Shown here: positions 54,338-63,113 of the stretch, one piece after another
Layout of the letters: each line of letters starts with the position of its first letter
Position numbering within the stretch: position 1 is the first letter of the stretch
Assembly (NCBI GenBank): GCA_017428765.1
Contig: JAFRQF010000027.1
Location: 62,001-126,000, forward strand
Origin: Erysipelotrichaceae bacterium
GTDB lineage: Bacteria; Bacillota_I; Bacilli_A; Erysipelotrichales; Erysipelotrichaceae
Direction of reading: 5' to 3'
DNA: 64,000 nt
The notes under the pieces: model-generated
What the model saw: only the letters and a program-made list of their open reading frames with translations
Told to the model about the DNA's origin: nothing
Databases searched by the model: none
Program-made: the position numbers and the translations under genes

Positions 54338-55475
54338 GTTTTCTCCAGACCATTCGGTTGATGATGCCAGTGTAGGACTGTATCAGTTTGACGACCTTGT
54401 CTGAGACATTGGTATCGGTGTAATCAGGAACCGGGATGCCTAAGTCGTTGTTTCTGGTCATTTCGATAGCTGTCTCTACAGATTGCAAGACTTCCTTTTC
54501 ACTGATACCGGATAATATGAAGTTTCCTTTATCCAAAGCTTCCGGACGTTCGGTAGAAGTCCTTATGGCGACTGCCGGGATCGGCTTGCCGATGCTTAAG
54601 AAGAAAGAAGATTCTTCGGGCAAAGTGCCGGAATCCGATACTACACACATCGCATTCATCTGTAAGTTGTTGTAGTCATGGAATCCTAAAGGTTTATGCA
54701 TAATGACTCTTTCATCCAGTTTGAAGCCGGATTCTTCCAGTCTTTTCCTTGACCGAGGGTGGCAGGAGTATAAGACAGGAACATCGTATTTTCTTGCGAT
54801 CGCATTGATGGCACTGAATAAAGATTCAAAGTTTTCTTTGGTATCGATGTTTTCTTCCCTGTGAGCACTTAGTAAGATGTATTTCTTTTTCTGCAAGCCT
54901 AATTGGTTCAATATATCGGAAGCTTCGATCTCCTGAATATGAGCACTTAATACTTCCGCCATCGGGGAACCGGTGACATAAGTTCTTTCCTTAGCAACAC
55001 CTGAGGCATTGAGATAACGCCGTGCGTGTTCGGAATAGCACATATTTAAGTCCGATATGACATCGACGATCCTTCGATTCGTTTCTTCCGGAAGGCATTC
55101 ATCAAAGCATCTGTTTCCCGCTTCCATGTGGAAGGTAGGGATATGAAGCCTTTTGGCTCCTATGACGCTTAAGCAGGAATTGGTATCGCCCAATACCAGC
55201 ACGGCATCCGGCTTTTCCTTGACCATCAGTTTATAAGATTTATCGATGATATTGCCGATGGTGGATCCAAGATCATCGCCCACGGCATCCAGATAATAGT
55301 CAGGATCTCTCAATCCCAAGTCCTTGAAGAAGACACCATTCAGTTCATAATCATAATTCTGTCCGGTATGGACCAGTATCGTATTGAAATACTTATCACA
55401 CTTCTTGATGACTTCAGACAGCCTTATGATCTCAGGCCTTGTACCGACGATGATCATTAATTTCAATTTATCCAT
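54330..55475 (-). CDS. capG: UDP-N-acetyl sugar 2-epimerase, CapG/FnlC type (third step to UDP-L-FucNAc)
   Basis: 381 aa, GT-B-like fold of the WecB/MnaA superfamily. MIIVGTRPEIIRLSEVIKK, VLVLGDTNSCLS, FHMEAGNRCFDECLPEETNRR, LLSAHREENID, and VVSDSGTLPEES with the sugar-binding set. The segment HTGQNYDYELNGVFFKDLGL marks the CapG branch, and it sits with capE and capF, so I call it CapG rather than WecB. The ATG at 55475 has GAGGAGG upstream and lies one base after the capF stop; the frame to 55526 is not used. Confidence 0.93.
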   Translation of the reverse strand: MDKLKLMIIVGTRPEIIRLSEVIKKCDKYFNTILVHTGQNYDYELNGVFFKDLGLRDPDYYLDAVGDDLGSTIGNIIDKSYKLMVKEKPDAVLVLGDTNSCLSVIGAKRLHIPTFHMEAGNRCFDECLPEETNRRIVDVISDLNMCYSEHARRYLNASGVAKERTYVTGSPMAEVLSAHIQEIEASDILNQLGLQKKKYILLSAHREENIDTKENFESLFSAINAIARKYDVPVLYSCHPRSRKRLEESGFKLDERVIMHKPLGFHDYNNLQMNAMCVVSDSGTLPEESSFFLSIGKPIPAVAIRTSTERPEALDKGNFILSGISEKEVLQSVETAIEMTRNNDLGIPVPDYTDTNVSDKVVKLIQSYTGIINRMVWRKHV

Positions 55476-55476
55476 C

Positions 55477-56619
55477 TCAAACCTCCTCGTGGAACGTATC
55501 CGGTCTGTTTTTATCCAATTGTTCATTTGCCCACATCAGAGTGACCAGGTTTTCTGTCTCACTCAGATTGATAATGTTATGCGTATAACCCGGAAGCATA
55601 TGTACCGGTTCAAGCTTTTCTCCCGAGACTTCAAATTCCATGATCTCATCACTGCCGATCTTTCTTTCCTGTATCAGTCCGTGTCCTGAGACGACAAGGA
55701 AGAATTCCCACTTCGTATTGTGCCAGTGCTGGCCTTTTGTGATGCCCGGCTTGGAGACATTGACGGAGAACTGACCGTTGTTTTCGGTTTTCAGAAATTC
55801 CGTAAACGAACCTCTGGCATCTGTGTTGCTTCGAAGCTCAAATTTGACCTTCCGCTCAGGAAGATACGACAGGAATGTCGAGTACAGTTTCTTTTCAAAA
55901 CTTCCTTTCGGGATGGAAGGCATGATGAGAGTTTCCGGCTCTTTGTTGAATTCATATAAAAGATCGACGATCTCTCCTAATGTCTTCTTATGCGTGATTG
56001 GAACAAAGCACAGCTCATTCTCTCTGTGTTCCTTCCCTTTCAGAGCCTCAAACATCTCATCGACGATATCATCGATGTAGACCAGGGTGAGTTCGGTATT
56101 TCGATCATTGACTTTGATCGGCAGATCGTTGGCGATGTTATTGCAGAATGTGGCAACGGCGCTGTTATAATTCGGCCGGCACCATTTACCGAAAACGTTC
56201 GGAAAACGATAGACACAGACCCTAACGTCGTTTTCCTTGCCGTAACTCAGCAACAGATCTTCCGCTTCCTTTTTGGACTTTCCATAATCGTTTTCCAATA
56301 GTGCCTGTGTCGAACTCGACAGCATGACCGGGCACTTATTGCCGTTTTCTTTCAAAGCATTCAGCAGCTGTGCCAGAAAACTGTGATTGATATTGAACTC
56401 TTCCGCATTCTGAGGACGGTTGATCCCTGCCAGATTGAATACAAAATCACATTTTGAACAATACTCATTCAAAAGCTCTTTCGCAGTATCGACATCGTAT
56501 TCATAGATCTCGTCGATCACGACATCTCTGGACTTATCTTTCCCGTCTCTTACATTTTTCAGGTTTTCAACAAGATTTCGGCCTATGAAGCCTCTTGCAC
56601 CGGTCACTAATACTTTCAT
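55477..56619 (-). CDS. capF: Bifunctional reductase/epimerase CapF type (UDP-L-FucNAc synthesis)
   Basis: 380 aa. N-terminal SDR domain: VTGARGFIGRNLVENL, LAGINRPQ, STQALLENDYGKSK (Tyr-X3-Lys). C-terminal cupin (about 255-380) with GQHWHNTKWEFFLVVSGHG, the zinc-binding His pair. In Staphylococcus aureus CapF the cupin epimerises C3 and the SDR domain reduces C4 of the keto intermediate. I start at the ATG at 56619 (MKVLVTGARG), preceded by AGAAGAG; the longer frame adds only a basic leader. Confidence 0.94.
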   Translation of the reverse strand: MKVLVTGARGFIGRNLVENLKNVRDGKDKSRDVVIDEIYEYDVDTAKELLNEYCSKCDFVFNLAGINRPQNAEEFNINHSFLAQLLNALKENGNKCPVMLSSSTQALLENDYGKSKKEAEDLLLSYGKENDVRVCVYRFPNVFGKWCRPNYNSAVATFCNNIANDLPIKVNDRNTELTLVYIDDIVDEMFEALKGKEHRENELCFVPITHKKTLGEIVDLLYEFNKEPETLIMPSIPKGSFEKKLYSTFLSYLPERKVKFELRSNTDARGSFTEFLKTENNGQFSVNVSKPGITKGQHWHNTKWEFFLVVSGHGLIQERKIGSDEIMEFEVSGEKLEPVHMLPGYTHNIINLSETENLVTLMWANEQLDKNRPDTFHEEV

Positions 56620-56673
56620 ATCTCTTCTTATTTTATTAAAAATGCGCTTTTTAATAAAGCGCATCAGGATACC

Positions 56674-57690
56674 TTAGCGAAACATCTCCAGTTTCTTCAG
56701 CAGGAGGATCATTCCTTCAGTGTCAAGCCTTTCTGTATTGTGGGAGTTATACTCTTCGGCTATATTAAGCTTTTCATTGCCTTTGTTGATATAGCGATCA
56801 TAGTTGAGATCTCTGTTGTCTGCCGGGATACGGTAATAATTGCCTAAGTCTTCCGCTTTGACCATGTCTTCTTTTGTGACCAGAACTTCATAAAGCTTCT
56901 CGCCATGCCTGGTTCCTATGTTTACGACTTTGGTTTTTTCGTTCCCCTTGAGCTTTACGATCGCTTCTGCCAGTGTGCCGATCGTGGCAGCAGGAGCCTT
57001 CTGTACGAACAGGTCACCTTGATTGCCGTTTTCAAAGGCAAACAGTACCAGTTCGACCGCTTCGTCCAGTGTCATCATGAATCTTGTCATTTCCGGATTG
57101 GTGATCGTGACAGGCTGATCATTTTCGATCTGTTCAACAAACAAAGGGATGACAGAACCTCTGGAAGCCATGACATTTCCATATCTTGTCAGACATAAGA
57201 CAGTGTCACCTTCCTGCAATTGCCTTGATCTGGCGATCACGTTCTTTTCCATCAAAGCCTTGGTCATGCCCATCGCATTGATCGGATAAGCTGCCTTATC
57301 TGTAGAAAGGAAGATCGCTTTTTTGACGCCATGTTTTACACAGGCATCGATCACGTTATCAGAGCCTAAGATATTGGTCTTGACGGCTTCGATCGGATAG
57401 AATTCACAGGACGGCACCTGTTTCAAAGCTGCCGCATGAAATACATAATCGACCCCTTTGAACGCATACTCGATCGATTTATAGTCTCTGACATCTCCGA
57501 TATAGAACTTCAGTTTATTTGCATAATCAGGATATTTCTGCTGATATTCGTGACGCATATCGTCCTGTTTCTTTTCATCACGGGAAACGATGCGGATCTC
57601 TTTGATGTCACTTGTCAAAAAACGTTTCGCAACCGCATTGCCAAACGAGCCTGTTCCGCCGGTGATCAAAAGGATTTTATTTTCAAACAT
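56674..57690 (-). CDS. capE: UDP-N-acetylglucosamine 4,6-dehydratase, CapE type
   Basis: 338 aa SDR enzyme, inverting type: converts UDP-GlcNAc to a UDP-2-acetamido-2,6-dideoxy-4-hexulose. Visible: ITGGTGSFGNAVAKRF (9-24), HAAALKQVPSCE, STDKAAYPINAMGMTK (SMK-type triad; Met140, Lys144, no catalytic Tyr) and MTRFMMTLDEAV. The ATG at 57690 has GGAG five bases upstream; the extension to 57774 is not used. First gene of the 29-kb leftward operon and divergent from 57756. Confidence 0.95.
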   Translation of the reverse strand: MFENKILLITGGTGSFGNAVAKRFLTSDIKEIRIVSRDEKKQDDMRHEYQQKYPDYANKLKFYIGDVRDYKSIEYAFKGVDYVFHAAALKQVPSCEFYPIEAVKTNILGSDNVIDACVKHGVKKAIFLSTDKAAYPINAMGMTKALMEKNVIARSRQLQEGDTVLCLTRYGNVMASRGSVIPLFVEQIENDQPVTITNPEMTRFMMTLDEAVELVLFAFENGNQGDLFVQKAPAATIGTLAEAIVKLKGNEKTKVVNIGTRHGEKLYEVLVTKEDMVKAEDLGNYYRIPADNRDLNYDRYINKGNEKLNIAEEYNSHNTERLDTEGMILLLKKLEMFR

Positions 57691-57755
57691 AATGACTCCG
57701 TCCTTCTTCCTATAAATTTTATCATAATCTGTTTTTATATTATAATTGAGAAGAT
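57691..57755. promoter_or_regulatory. Divergent promoter region between capE and the flippase
   Basis: Only 65 bp. For the plus gene: TATAAT at 57741-57746 with TTATCA (57719-57724) 16 bp upstream, and only nine bases to the ATG. For capE, TATGATAAAAT-like sequence lies on the minus strand but no firm -35 is seen. The two promoters would overlap, which suggests mutual influence; assignment is tentative. Confidence 0.4.
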
Positions 57756-59279
57756 ATGAGAACAAAAAAAGCACTGATCAATATGCTGTGGTCCTTATTC
57801 TCCTATGCATTATTGTTGATATTCGGTATATTTTTAAGACGGTTTCTTTTACAACAATTCGAAACAGAAATCATCGGCTACGAGGGTGTCATTGCCGATA
57901 TTTTTTCTTTCATAGCACTGGCGGATTTCGGACTTGATTCATTATTCAATTACCGGCTCTATCAGGCATTTGCGAAAGAAGACAAAGACAGGATCAACAA
58001 ACTCGCCAATATGTACAAGTTGCTGTGGAACCTGCTTGGCGTTGCGGTGATGGCTATGTGCGTAGTCCTGTATATCAGTCTTCCGCTGATCTTCAAAGGA
58101 AAAATCAATAACTGGCCGATATTCAGAATCAGTTTCATCCTTTATGCCCTATCGGTGCTTTCTACTTATTTTCTCGGATATTGGCGTACGATCCTGACGG
58201 CTTCTCAGAAAGAATACAAAGCGATACGTATAGAGACTGTCATCAATTTTGTTGCCTTTGGATGCAAAGCGCTATCCTTGCTTATATTCAAAAACTACGT
58301 ATTATATCTGGTTCTCAATGCATTCTTTATCATCCTTTCCAAAGCACTAGTCTATTTCATCTCAAAGAAGGAATTCTCCTTCTTTCACAGTGAAAAGACA
58401 GACTTCTCAGAGTTTACGGCAGAAGGAATGATCGCTGAGGGTCCCCAGCTCATCATGATCAAGACAGCTGATGTCGTAAACTGGTCATCAGCCAACCTTT
58501 TCACATCACTTTTGATCAACGTAAGTACTGCTGCCATGTACAGCAACTACGCCATCATCGGCGGAGCTGTCTGGTCAGCGATCGCCAGCTTTTTAAGGCC
58601 GATCCGTTCTACTTTGGCAGATATGCTGTATAAAGAAGAAAAAGATGTGAGCTTCGCGTTTTATAAAACGATGGATCTTGCCTGCTTCTTTCTGGCCACG
58701 ATCATTTTGGTGTGTTATTCCGTTGTTTTTCAACCGGCGATCATTTTCTTTTTCGGCGAAGAATTCCTTCTCCCGATGAGCTTTGTGTATGCCTATGCAT
58801 TCCTCTATTATCTGGCAGCTAAATCCGAAGCAACAAACTCTTTCAGAGAATGCTTCGGCGATTATAAAACAGAAAGTATCTTCTCTTTGATCGCAGTTCT
58901 TGTGATGATCGTAATCAGCACGATCTTATCCAGGCTGGTTGGAGTCGGTGGCATCATGATCTCCATTTCGGTATCATATATTGTGATATGGCACAGCCGC
59001 AAGATCATTTTGATGAAAAAGTTCTTTAAGCATTCCCTTCTCAGATCTTGGCTCATTGAAGCGGCTTATCTATTGCTGGCGACCATTGAACTGGTCATAA
59101 CCGTTGTCCTGACAAAAAACATTTCAACCAGTTTTATGGGTATGCTGATAAGAGCGATCATCGGTGTACTGATTCCGACATCGATCAATATCATCTTATT
59201 CAGAAACAGTGATCTCATGAAAACAGTGATAAACTTCATTAAGAGCAAGATTTTTAAAAAACAACATGAAGAGGAGTAA
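57756..59279 (+). CDS. Polysaccharide flippase, Wzx/MOP family
   Basis: 507 aa with about fourteen hydrophobic helices, fitting the MOP superfamily. MLWSLFSYALLLIFGIFLRRFLLQQFETEIIG and FIALADFGLDSLFNYRLYQAFAKED are typical N-terminal Wzx segments. It moves lipid-linked repeat units across the cytoplasmic membrane. It is inverted relative to most of the cluster and followed at 3 nt by a glycosyltransferase. A short GAGAAG is the only ribosome site. Its presence beside an ABC exporter means two export routes. Confidence 0.92.
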   Translation: MRTKKALINMLWSLFSYALLLIFGIFLRRFLLQQFETEIIGYEGVIADIFSFIALADFGLDSLFNYRLYQAFAKEDKDRINKLANMYKLLWNLLGVAVMAMCVVLYISLPLIFKGKINNWPIFRISFILYALSVLSTYFLGYWRTILTASQKEYKAIRIETVINFVAFGCKALSLLIFKNYVLYLVLNAFFIILSKALVYFISKKEFSFFHSEKTDFSEFTAEGMIAEGPQLIMIKTADVVNWSSANLFTSLLINVSTAAMYSNYAIIGGAVWSAIASFLRPIRSTLADMLYKEEKDVSFAFYKTMDLACFFLATIILVCYSVVFQPAIIFFFGEEFLLPMSFVYAYAFLYYLAAKSEATNSFRECFGDYKTESIFSLIAVLVMIVISTILSRLVGVGGIMISISVSYIVIWHSRKIILMKKFFKHSLLRSWLIEAAYLLLATIELVITVVLTKNISTSFMGMLIRAIIGVLIPTSINIILFRNSDLMKTVINFIKSKIFKKQHEEE

Positions 59280-59282
59280 AGA

Positions 59283-60284
59283 ATGAACGAAACAAGATTT
59301 TCCGTTATCATACTGATCTATAACACAAAGATCGAATACATCGACCTCGCAATCAAATCGATCCTTAATCAGGACTATCAGAATTACGAGATCGTCATGA
59401 TTGATGATGGTTCCAATGAGGAAGTCAAGCAATACATCTCGCAATACGAAAGCGATAAACGATTCCTCATTCACCATCAGGAAAACCAGGGCATGGTCAA
59501 AAGCAGTATGCAAGGCCTGAAGCTTGCGACAGGCGATTATATCGTATACGTAGATTTTGACGATTATCTCGATCCTCATACGCTAAGTATCGTCAACTCC
59601 AAAATCGTCGAATATGGCGTTGATGTCGTTATGTTCAATCATGTGCGCTTTACTGACGACATCAATAAGATCACTGAACTCGAACCTCGTTTTAAAGAAG
59701 GCATGGTCGATAAAAAAGAAGTATTGAAACAGCTATGTCTCTTGCAGACCAACACCGCCTGGTCAAGGATCGGAAAAAGAGAACTGTATATAGGTATGGA
59801 AGATCACCTGAACCTCGATCTGATCAATGGTGAAGATGTTCAGCAGTCTACTTATGTCATCATGAACGCAAAGACTTTCTACTATACACCGGAAAATCTC
59901 TACTATTACCGTCTGATCGAAGAACATAGATCATACTACGATGTCAAAAACATGAACGACACCAACTTCATGGTCCCAATGTATAAGATGATTTTTGAAA
60001 AAGGCGAATATGAGGAATTGCTGCCAGTATTCAAAACATCAGCTGCCAATTCCATCGTATACAATGCTTTCAGAATGTGTTTATGGATCAAAGATCGCAA
60101 AGAACGTATAAATCTTCTGAATAAATTAAACGAGCAGGAAGTCACCGAACTGACCGCTTCCATAAACAAGCCGATGTCACCGGTTTCTGCGGTCTTGTTT
60201 TATATTTTCAGAAAAAAACATTATATCCTTCTTCAGCTGTTGGCAAAAGTATATGATCTGATCTACGGCATGGATATGATTTAA
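59283..60284 (+). CDS. Glycosyltransferase family 2
   Basis: 333 aa GT-A enzyme. FSVIILIYNTKIEYIDLAIKSILNQ, MIDDGSNEEVKQYI, YVDFDDYLDPHTL (DXD) and MEDHLNLDLINGEDVQQS. AGGAG lies five bases before the ATG, inside the end of the flippase gene, so the two are translated together. It ends just before a strong bidirectional terminator. Confidence 0.92.
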   Translation: MNETRFSVIILIYNTKIEYIDLAIKSILNQDYQNYEIVMIDDGSNEEVKQYISQYESDKRFLIHHQENQGMVKSSMQGLKLATGDYIVYVDFDDYLDPHTLSIVNSKIVEYGVDVVMFNHVRFTDDINKITELEPRFKEGMVDKKEVLKQLCLLQTNTAWSRIGKRELYIGMEDHLNLDLINGEDVQQSTYVIMNAKTFYYTPENLYYYRLIEEHRSYYDVKNMNDTNFMVPMYKMIFEKGEYEELLPVFKTSAANSIVYNAFRMCLWIKDRKERINLLNKLNEQEVTELTASINKPMSPVSAVLFYIFRKKHYILLQLLAKVYDLIYGMDMI

Positions 60285-60306
60285 TCGTTTGCTTCACTAT
60301 TATTCA

Positions 60307-60354
60307 AAAAAACAGTCTATAAACACTTGATGATGCGCTTATAGACTGTTTTTT
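60307..60354. terminator. Bidirectional terminator between convergent genes
   Basis: Perfect 16-bp stem AAAAAACAGTCTATAA/TTATAGACTGTTTTTT (60307-60322 with 60339-60354) and a 16-nt loop. T-runs at the end on both strands allow it to stop the plus-strand pair and the minus-strand isomerase gene. Confidence 0.92.
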
Positions 60355-60372
60355 AAATAATTTTCATAATAC

Positions 60373-60783
60373 CTAAATCTTAATTTCTTTCAGATATTCT
60401 TGATAATCTCTGATATACTCTTTTCCGTCATAGTGCGTACTAGCCAACACAAGCAGAACCGAATCCGATGAAAAATCATACATATCTTTCCAGATCATCT
60501 TGGGAATGTAAACACCCATCATCGGCTTATTCAATTCAACAACGAACTCTTCTGTGCCGTCGGTGATGCGGACTTTACTGGTCCCGGCAACATTGATCAA
60601 TACAAATTCAGAATCCCGGTTGGCGTGCTGGCCTCTGACGACAGTATCGTCTGAGCCATAGATGTAGAAGACCCGTTTGATATCAAAAGGGATCGATTCG
60701 TTACCTTCGATCACAACCAATTTCCCTCTTTCGTCACCCAGATCATTAAAATGTAAAACCGGGCATTTTTCTTTTAAATCCAT
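60373..60783 (-). CDS. Sugar 3,4-ketoisomerase-like cupin (FdtA/QdtA/WxcM family)
   Basis: 136 aa. Enzymes of this family move the keto group of dTDP-4-keto-6-deoxyglucose from C4 to C3. Visible: DLGDERGKLVVIEG, KRVFYIYGS, VVRGQHANRDSEFVLINV and WKDMYDFSSDSVLLVLAS. Characterised FdtA and QdtA carry His-Ala-His after the RG; here it is His-Ala-Asn (H53, N55), so one active-site His is replaced. It starts 6 nt after the aminotransferase gene, its logical partner. Exact product (Fuc3N or Qui3N series, or another) cannot be called. Confidence 0.87.
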   Translation of the reverse strand: MDLKEKCPVLHFNDLGDERGKLVVIEGNESIPFDIKRVFYIYGSDDTVVRGQHANRDSEFVLINVAGTSKVRITDGTEEFVVELNKPMMGVYIPKMIWKDMYDFSSDSVLLVLASTHYDGKEYIRDYQEYLKEIKI

Positions 60784-60789
60784 AGTTTA

Positions 60790-61887
60790 TTATTCAAAAC
60801 GATTCAATGCATCAATGACATAATCCAGCTCTTCACTGCTGATTCCATTATACATCGGTAAACTTACCACCTCATCCGCATATCTTTCAGCGATTGGAAA
60901 ATCACCTTTTTTATAGCCCAGATATGCATAAGCTTGTTGAAGATGCGGCGGGATCGGATAGTGAATGATCGTTCCGATCTCATTTTCTTTCAGATACTCG
61001 ATCAATTCATCTCTTTTTTTACAATGAATGACAAATTGATGATAGACATTATTTGAACCTGGTCTGGTTTTCAAAGGACAGATCAGAGGATTACTAATCT
61101 CATTCATATATCTTTCAGCGATCTTTCCTCTTTCAGCGTTGAGTTCATCAAGGTGACTCAGTTTGACTCTCAAAAGACCCGCCTGCAGTTCATCAAGACG
61201 AGAGTTCATACCGATAATGTCGTTCTCGTAATGAATGCGTTTGCTGCCGTAATTACGGATGACTCTGGCTTGTGCAGCATAATCATCGATATTCGTCGTG
61301 ATCGCGCCGCCATCACCGAATCCGCCCAGATTCTTGGTCGGATAAAAACTCCAGCAGGCAATATCACCGATCGAACCTACCTTTTTATCTTTCCACATCG
61401 TACCATGTGCCTGTGCACAATCTTCTACAACTTTTAAACTATGTTTTTTGGCAAGTTCCATGATCTTGTCCATATCGCAGGACTGTCCATACAGATGAAC
61501 TGCCAGGATTGCTTTGGTTTTTTCTGTAATCTTTTCTTCGACCTTATCTGCGTCGATGTTGTCGTACTCATCGGGTTCAACAAAGACTGGTGTACCGCCA
61601 TTCATTGTGATGCCCATGACACAGGCAATGTAGGAATTGGAACAGACAATGACTTCGTCGCCTTCCTTGATTCCCAGAATCCTGAATGCGATCTGTAAAG
61701 CATCCATGCCGGAAGCCACGCCTACACAATGTTTGCAAGAGATATAGTCAGCATATTCTTTTTCAAAAGACTCTACTTCTTTGCCGAGAATATACCATCC
61801 GGAATTTAATACTTCCAAAGCTTTGTTGTTGTATTCATCAAGATAAATATCATGCTGTCTTTTCAGATTGTTCTGTAAAACTTTCAT
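60790..61887 (-). CDS. DegT/DnrJ/EryC1/StrS sugar aminotransferase (FdtB/QdtB-like)
   Basis: 365 aa PLP enzyme. [49 protein letters not shown], and [17 protein letters not shown] with the PLP lysine at about 185. With the ketoisomerase next door it should aminate C3 of a dTDP-keto sugar made from RfbB product. The ATG at 61887 has GGAGGGAAGG upstream; the frame to 61953 overlaps the polymerase gene and is not used. The N-acetyltransferase that normally completes the sugar is not in the window. Confidence 0.94.
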   Translation of the reverse strand: MKVLQNNLKRQHDIYLDEYNNKALEVLNSGWYILGKEVESFEKEYADYISCKHCVGVASGMDALQIAFRILGIKEGDEVIVCSNSYIACVMGITMNGGTPVFVEPDEYDNIDADKVEEKITEKTKAILAVHLYGQSCDMDKIMELAKKHSLKVVEDCAQAHGTMWKDKKVGSIGDIACWSFYPTKNLGGFGDGGAITTNIDDYAAQARVIRNYGSKRIHYENDIIGMNSRLDELQAGLLRVKLSHLDELNAERGKIAERYMNEISNPLICPLKTRPGSNNVYHQFVIHCKKRDELIEYLKENEIGTIIHYPIPPHLQQAYAYLGYKKGDFPIAERYADEVVSLPMYNGISSEELDYVIDALNRFE

Positions 61888-61921
61888 ATTTGCCTTCCCT
61901 CCAATAAGGTTTAGAAAAACA

Positions 61922-63112
61922 TTAGTCTTCCTTGCTGACAATAATCCTCTCAAAGAAACCGAGAATAATAATGGCGATTAGTAAAAATAACGAAGCACCA
62001 GTCATTACCGGTTCAAAAAACAGCTGCATAATGATACAGATCGACACACCTAAGATAAGGGTCTTAAACTCGTTGCTGATGCGATTCGACTTCAAACAAC
62101 GGACGATGACCATAAGTTCCATTACAGAACAAACGATCATAACGAAACACGGAACGATTCCGGCGTAATCATAGATATCGATCCAGAAATCATGTACCTG
62201 TTCTCCCAAGATCGTGCTGATATGTTGACCACCCCAAAGATAATTCGGCATTAAACCAAACGAACCGAAATATAATTCAAAACGCTGGTCATTGATGAAT
62301 TTCTGTTTAAACTTCTGTACGATGTGATATCCATCCCATGTTGCTCTGCAGTTGAATAAATTCAGTGAATAAATCGTTACAAGAAGGGCAACAATTGCTA
62401 TCGCACAACACGCAAGAATCGTAAAGATCTTTCTTTGTTTCTTAGTGCTGTTTTTCAAGATATATGCTTCATAAACAAAAGAAAATGCCATTACGATCGC
62501 CGCCATAAATATCGGCGTTCTTCTCGCTATAACCAGGAGATAAAATAACGAAGCTGCAAACAAAACAAACAAACTGATCCTGACTGCATTGTTCTTTTCG
62601 TGAAATATCAGATAATACAAGCATCCGATCAGAATATCGATATTTACAGCGGTAGCTGTATTTGCTATTTTTTCTTTAGTCCAGAAATCATAATGCGTTG
62701 TTGACATAAAAAATCCATGATGACCGTGGACGATATATTCATAAATACTATTCAGGATAATATGCAAAGACATGCTTATCGCAAAAAGATAAACGATCTT
62801 TTTGATGTTTTCTTCACTTGGATGTTTCATGTTCGATCCGATATAGTAAGCCATCGGACATGTAAAACCCATTACACTATAGAAAGCATTATATTTATAT
62901 GTAAAAGCAAAAAAAACAAGCCCAAACAAACATAATCCAATAAACAGTTTCGGATCGTTCACTTTGAATTTCAATCTGTTGTCAACAAACAATAAAAAGC
63001 AGATGACTGGAAGGATCAGCTGTCCAAAATGAAGAAAGTTGATTCCTACAAGAAAGATCAAAATATTAATACAGAGATTGATCAGCTTATTATCAGACCA
63101 TATGTTGTTCAT
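61922..63112 (-). CDS. Polysaccharide polymerase, Wzy/O-antigen ligase type
   Basis: 396 aa with about ten helices and one long external loop before the last ones (about 255-310: [30 protein letters not shown] region), as expected for Wzy polymerases. These join lipid-linked repeat units outside the cell after Wzx transport. Little primary conservation exists in the family, so the call rests on topology and on the flippase nearby. The ATG at 63112 (MNNIWSDNK) is used; AGGAG is rather far, 11 nt. The longer frame lies in the upstream gene. Confidence 0.82.
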   Translation of the reverse strand: MNNIWSDNKLINLCINILIFLVGINFLHFGQLILPVICFLLFVDNRLKFKVNDPKLFIGLCLFGLVFFAFTYKYNAFYSVMGFTCPMAYYIGSNMKHPSEENIKKIVYLFAISMSLHIILNSIYEYIVHGHHGFFMSTTHYDFWTKEKIANTATAVNIDILIGCLYYLIFHEKNNAVRISLFVLFAASLFYLLVIARRTPIFMAAIVMAFSFVYEAYILKNSTKKQRKIFTILACCAIAIVALLVTIYSLNLFNCRATWDGYHIVQKFKQKFINDQRFELYFGSFGLMPNYLWGGQHISTILGEQVHDFWIDIYDYAGIVPCFVMIVCSVMELMVIVRCLKSNRISNEFKTLILGVSICIIMQLFFEPVMTGASLFLLIAIIILGFFERIIVSKED

Positions 63113-63113
63113 T

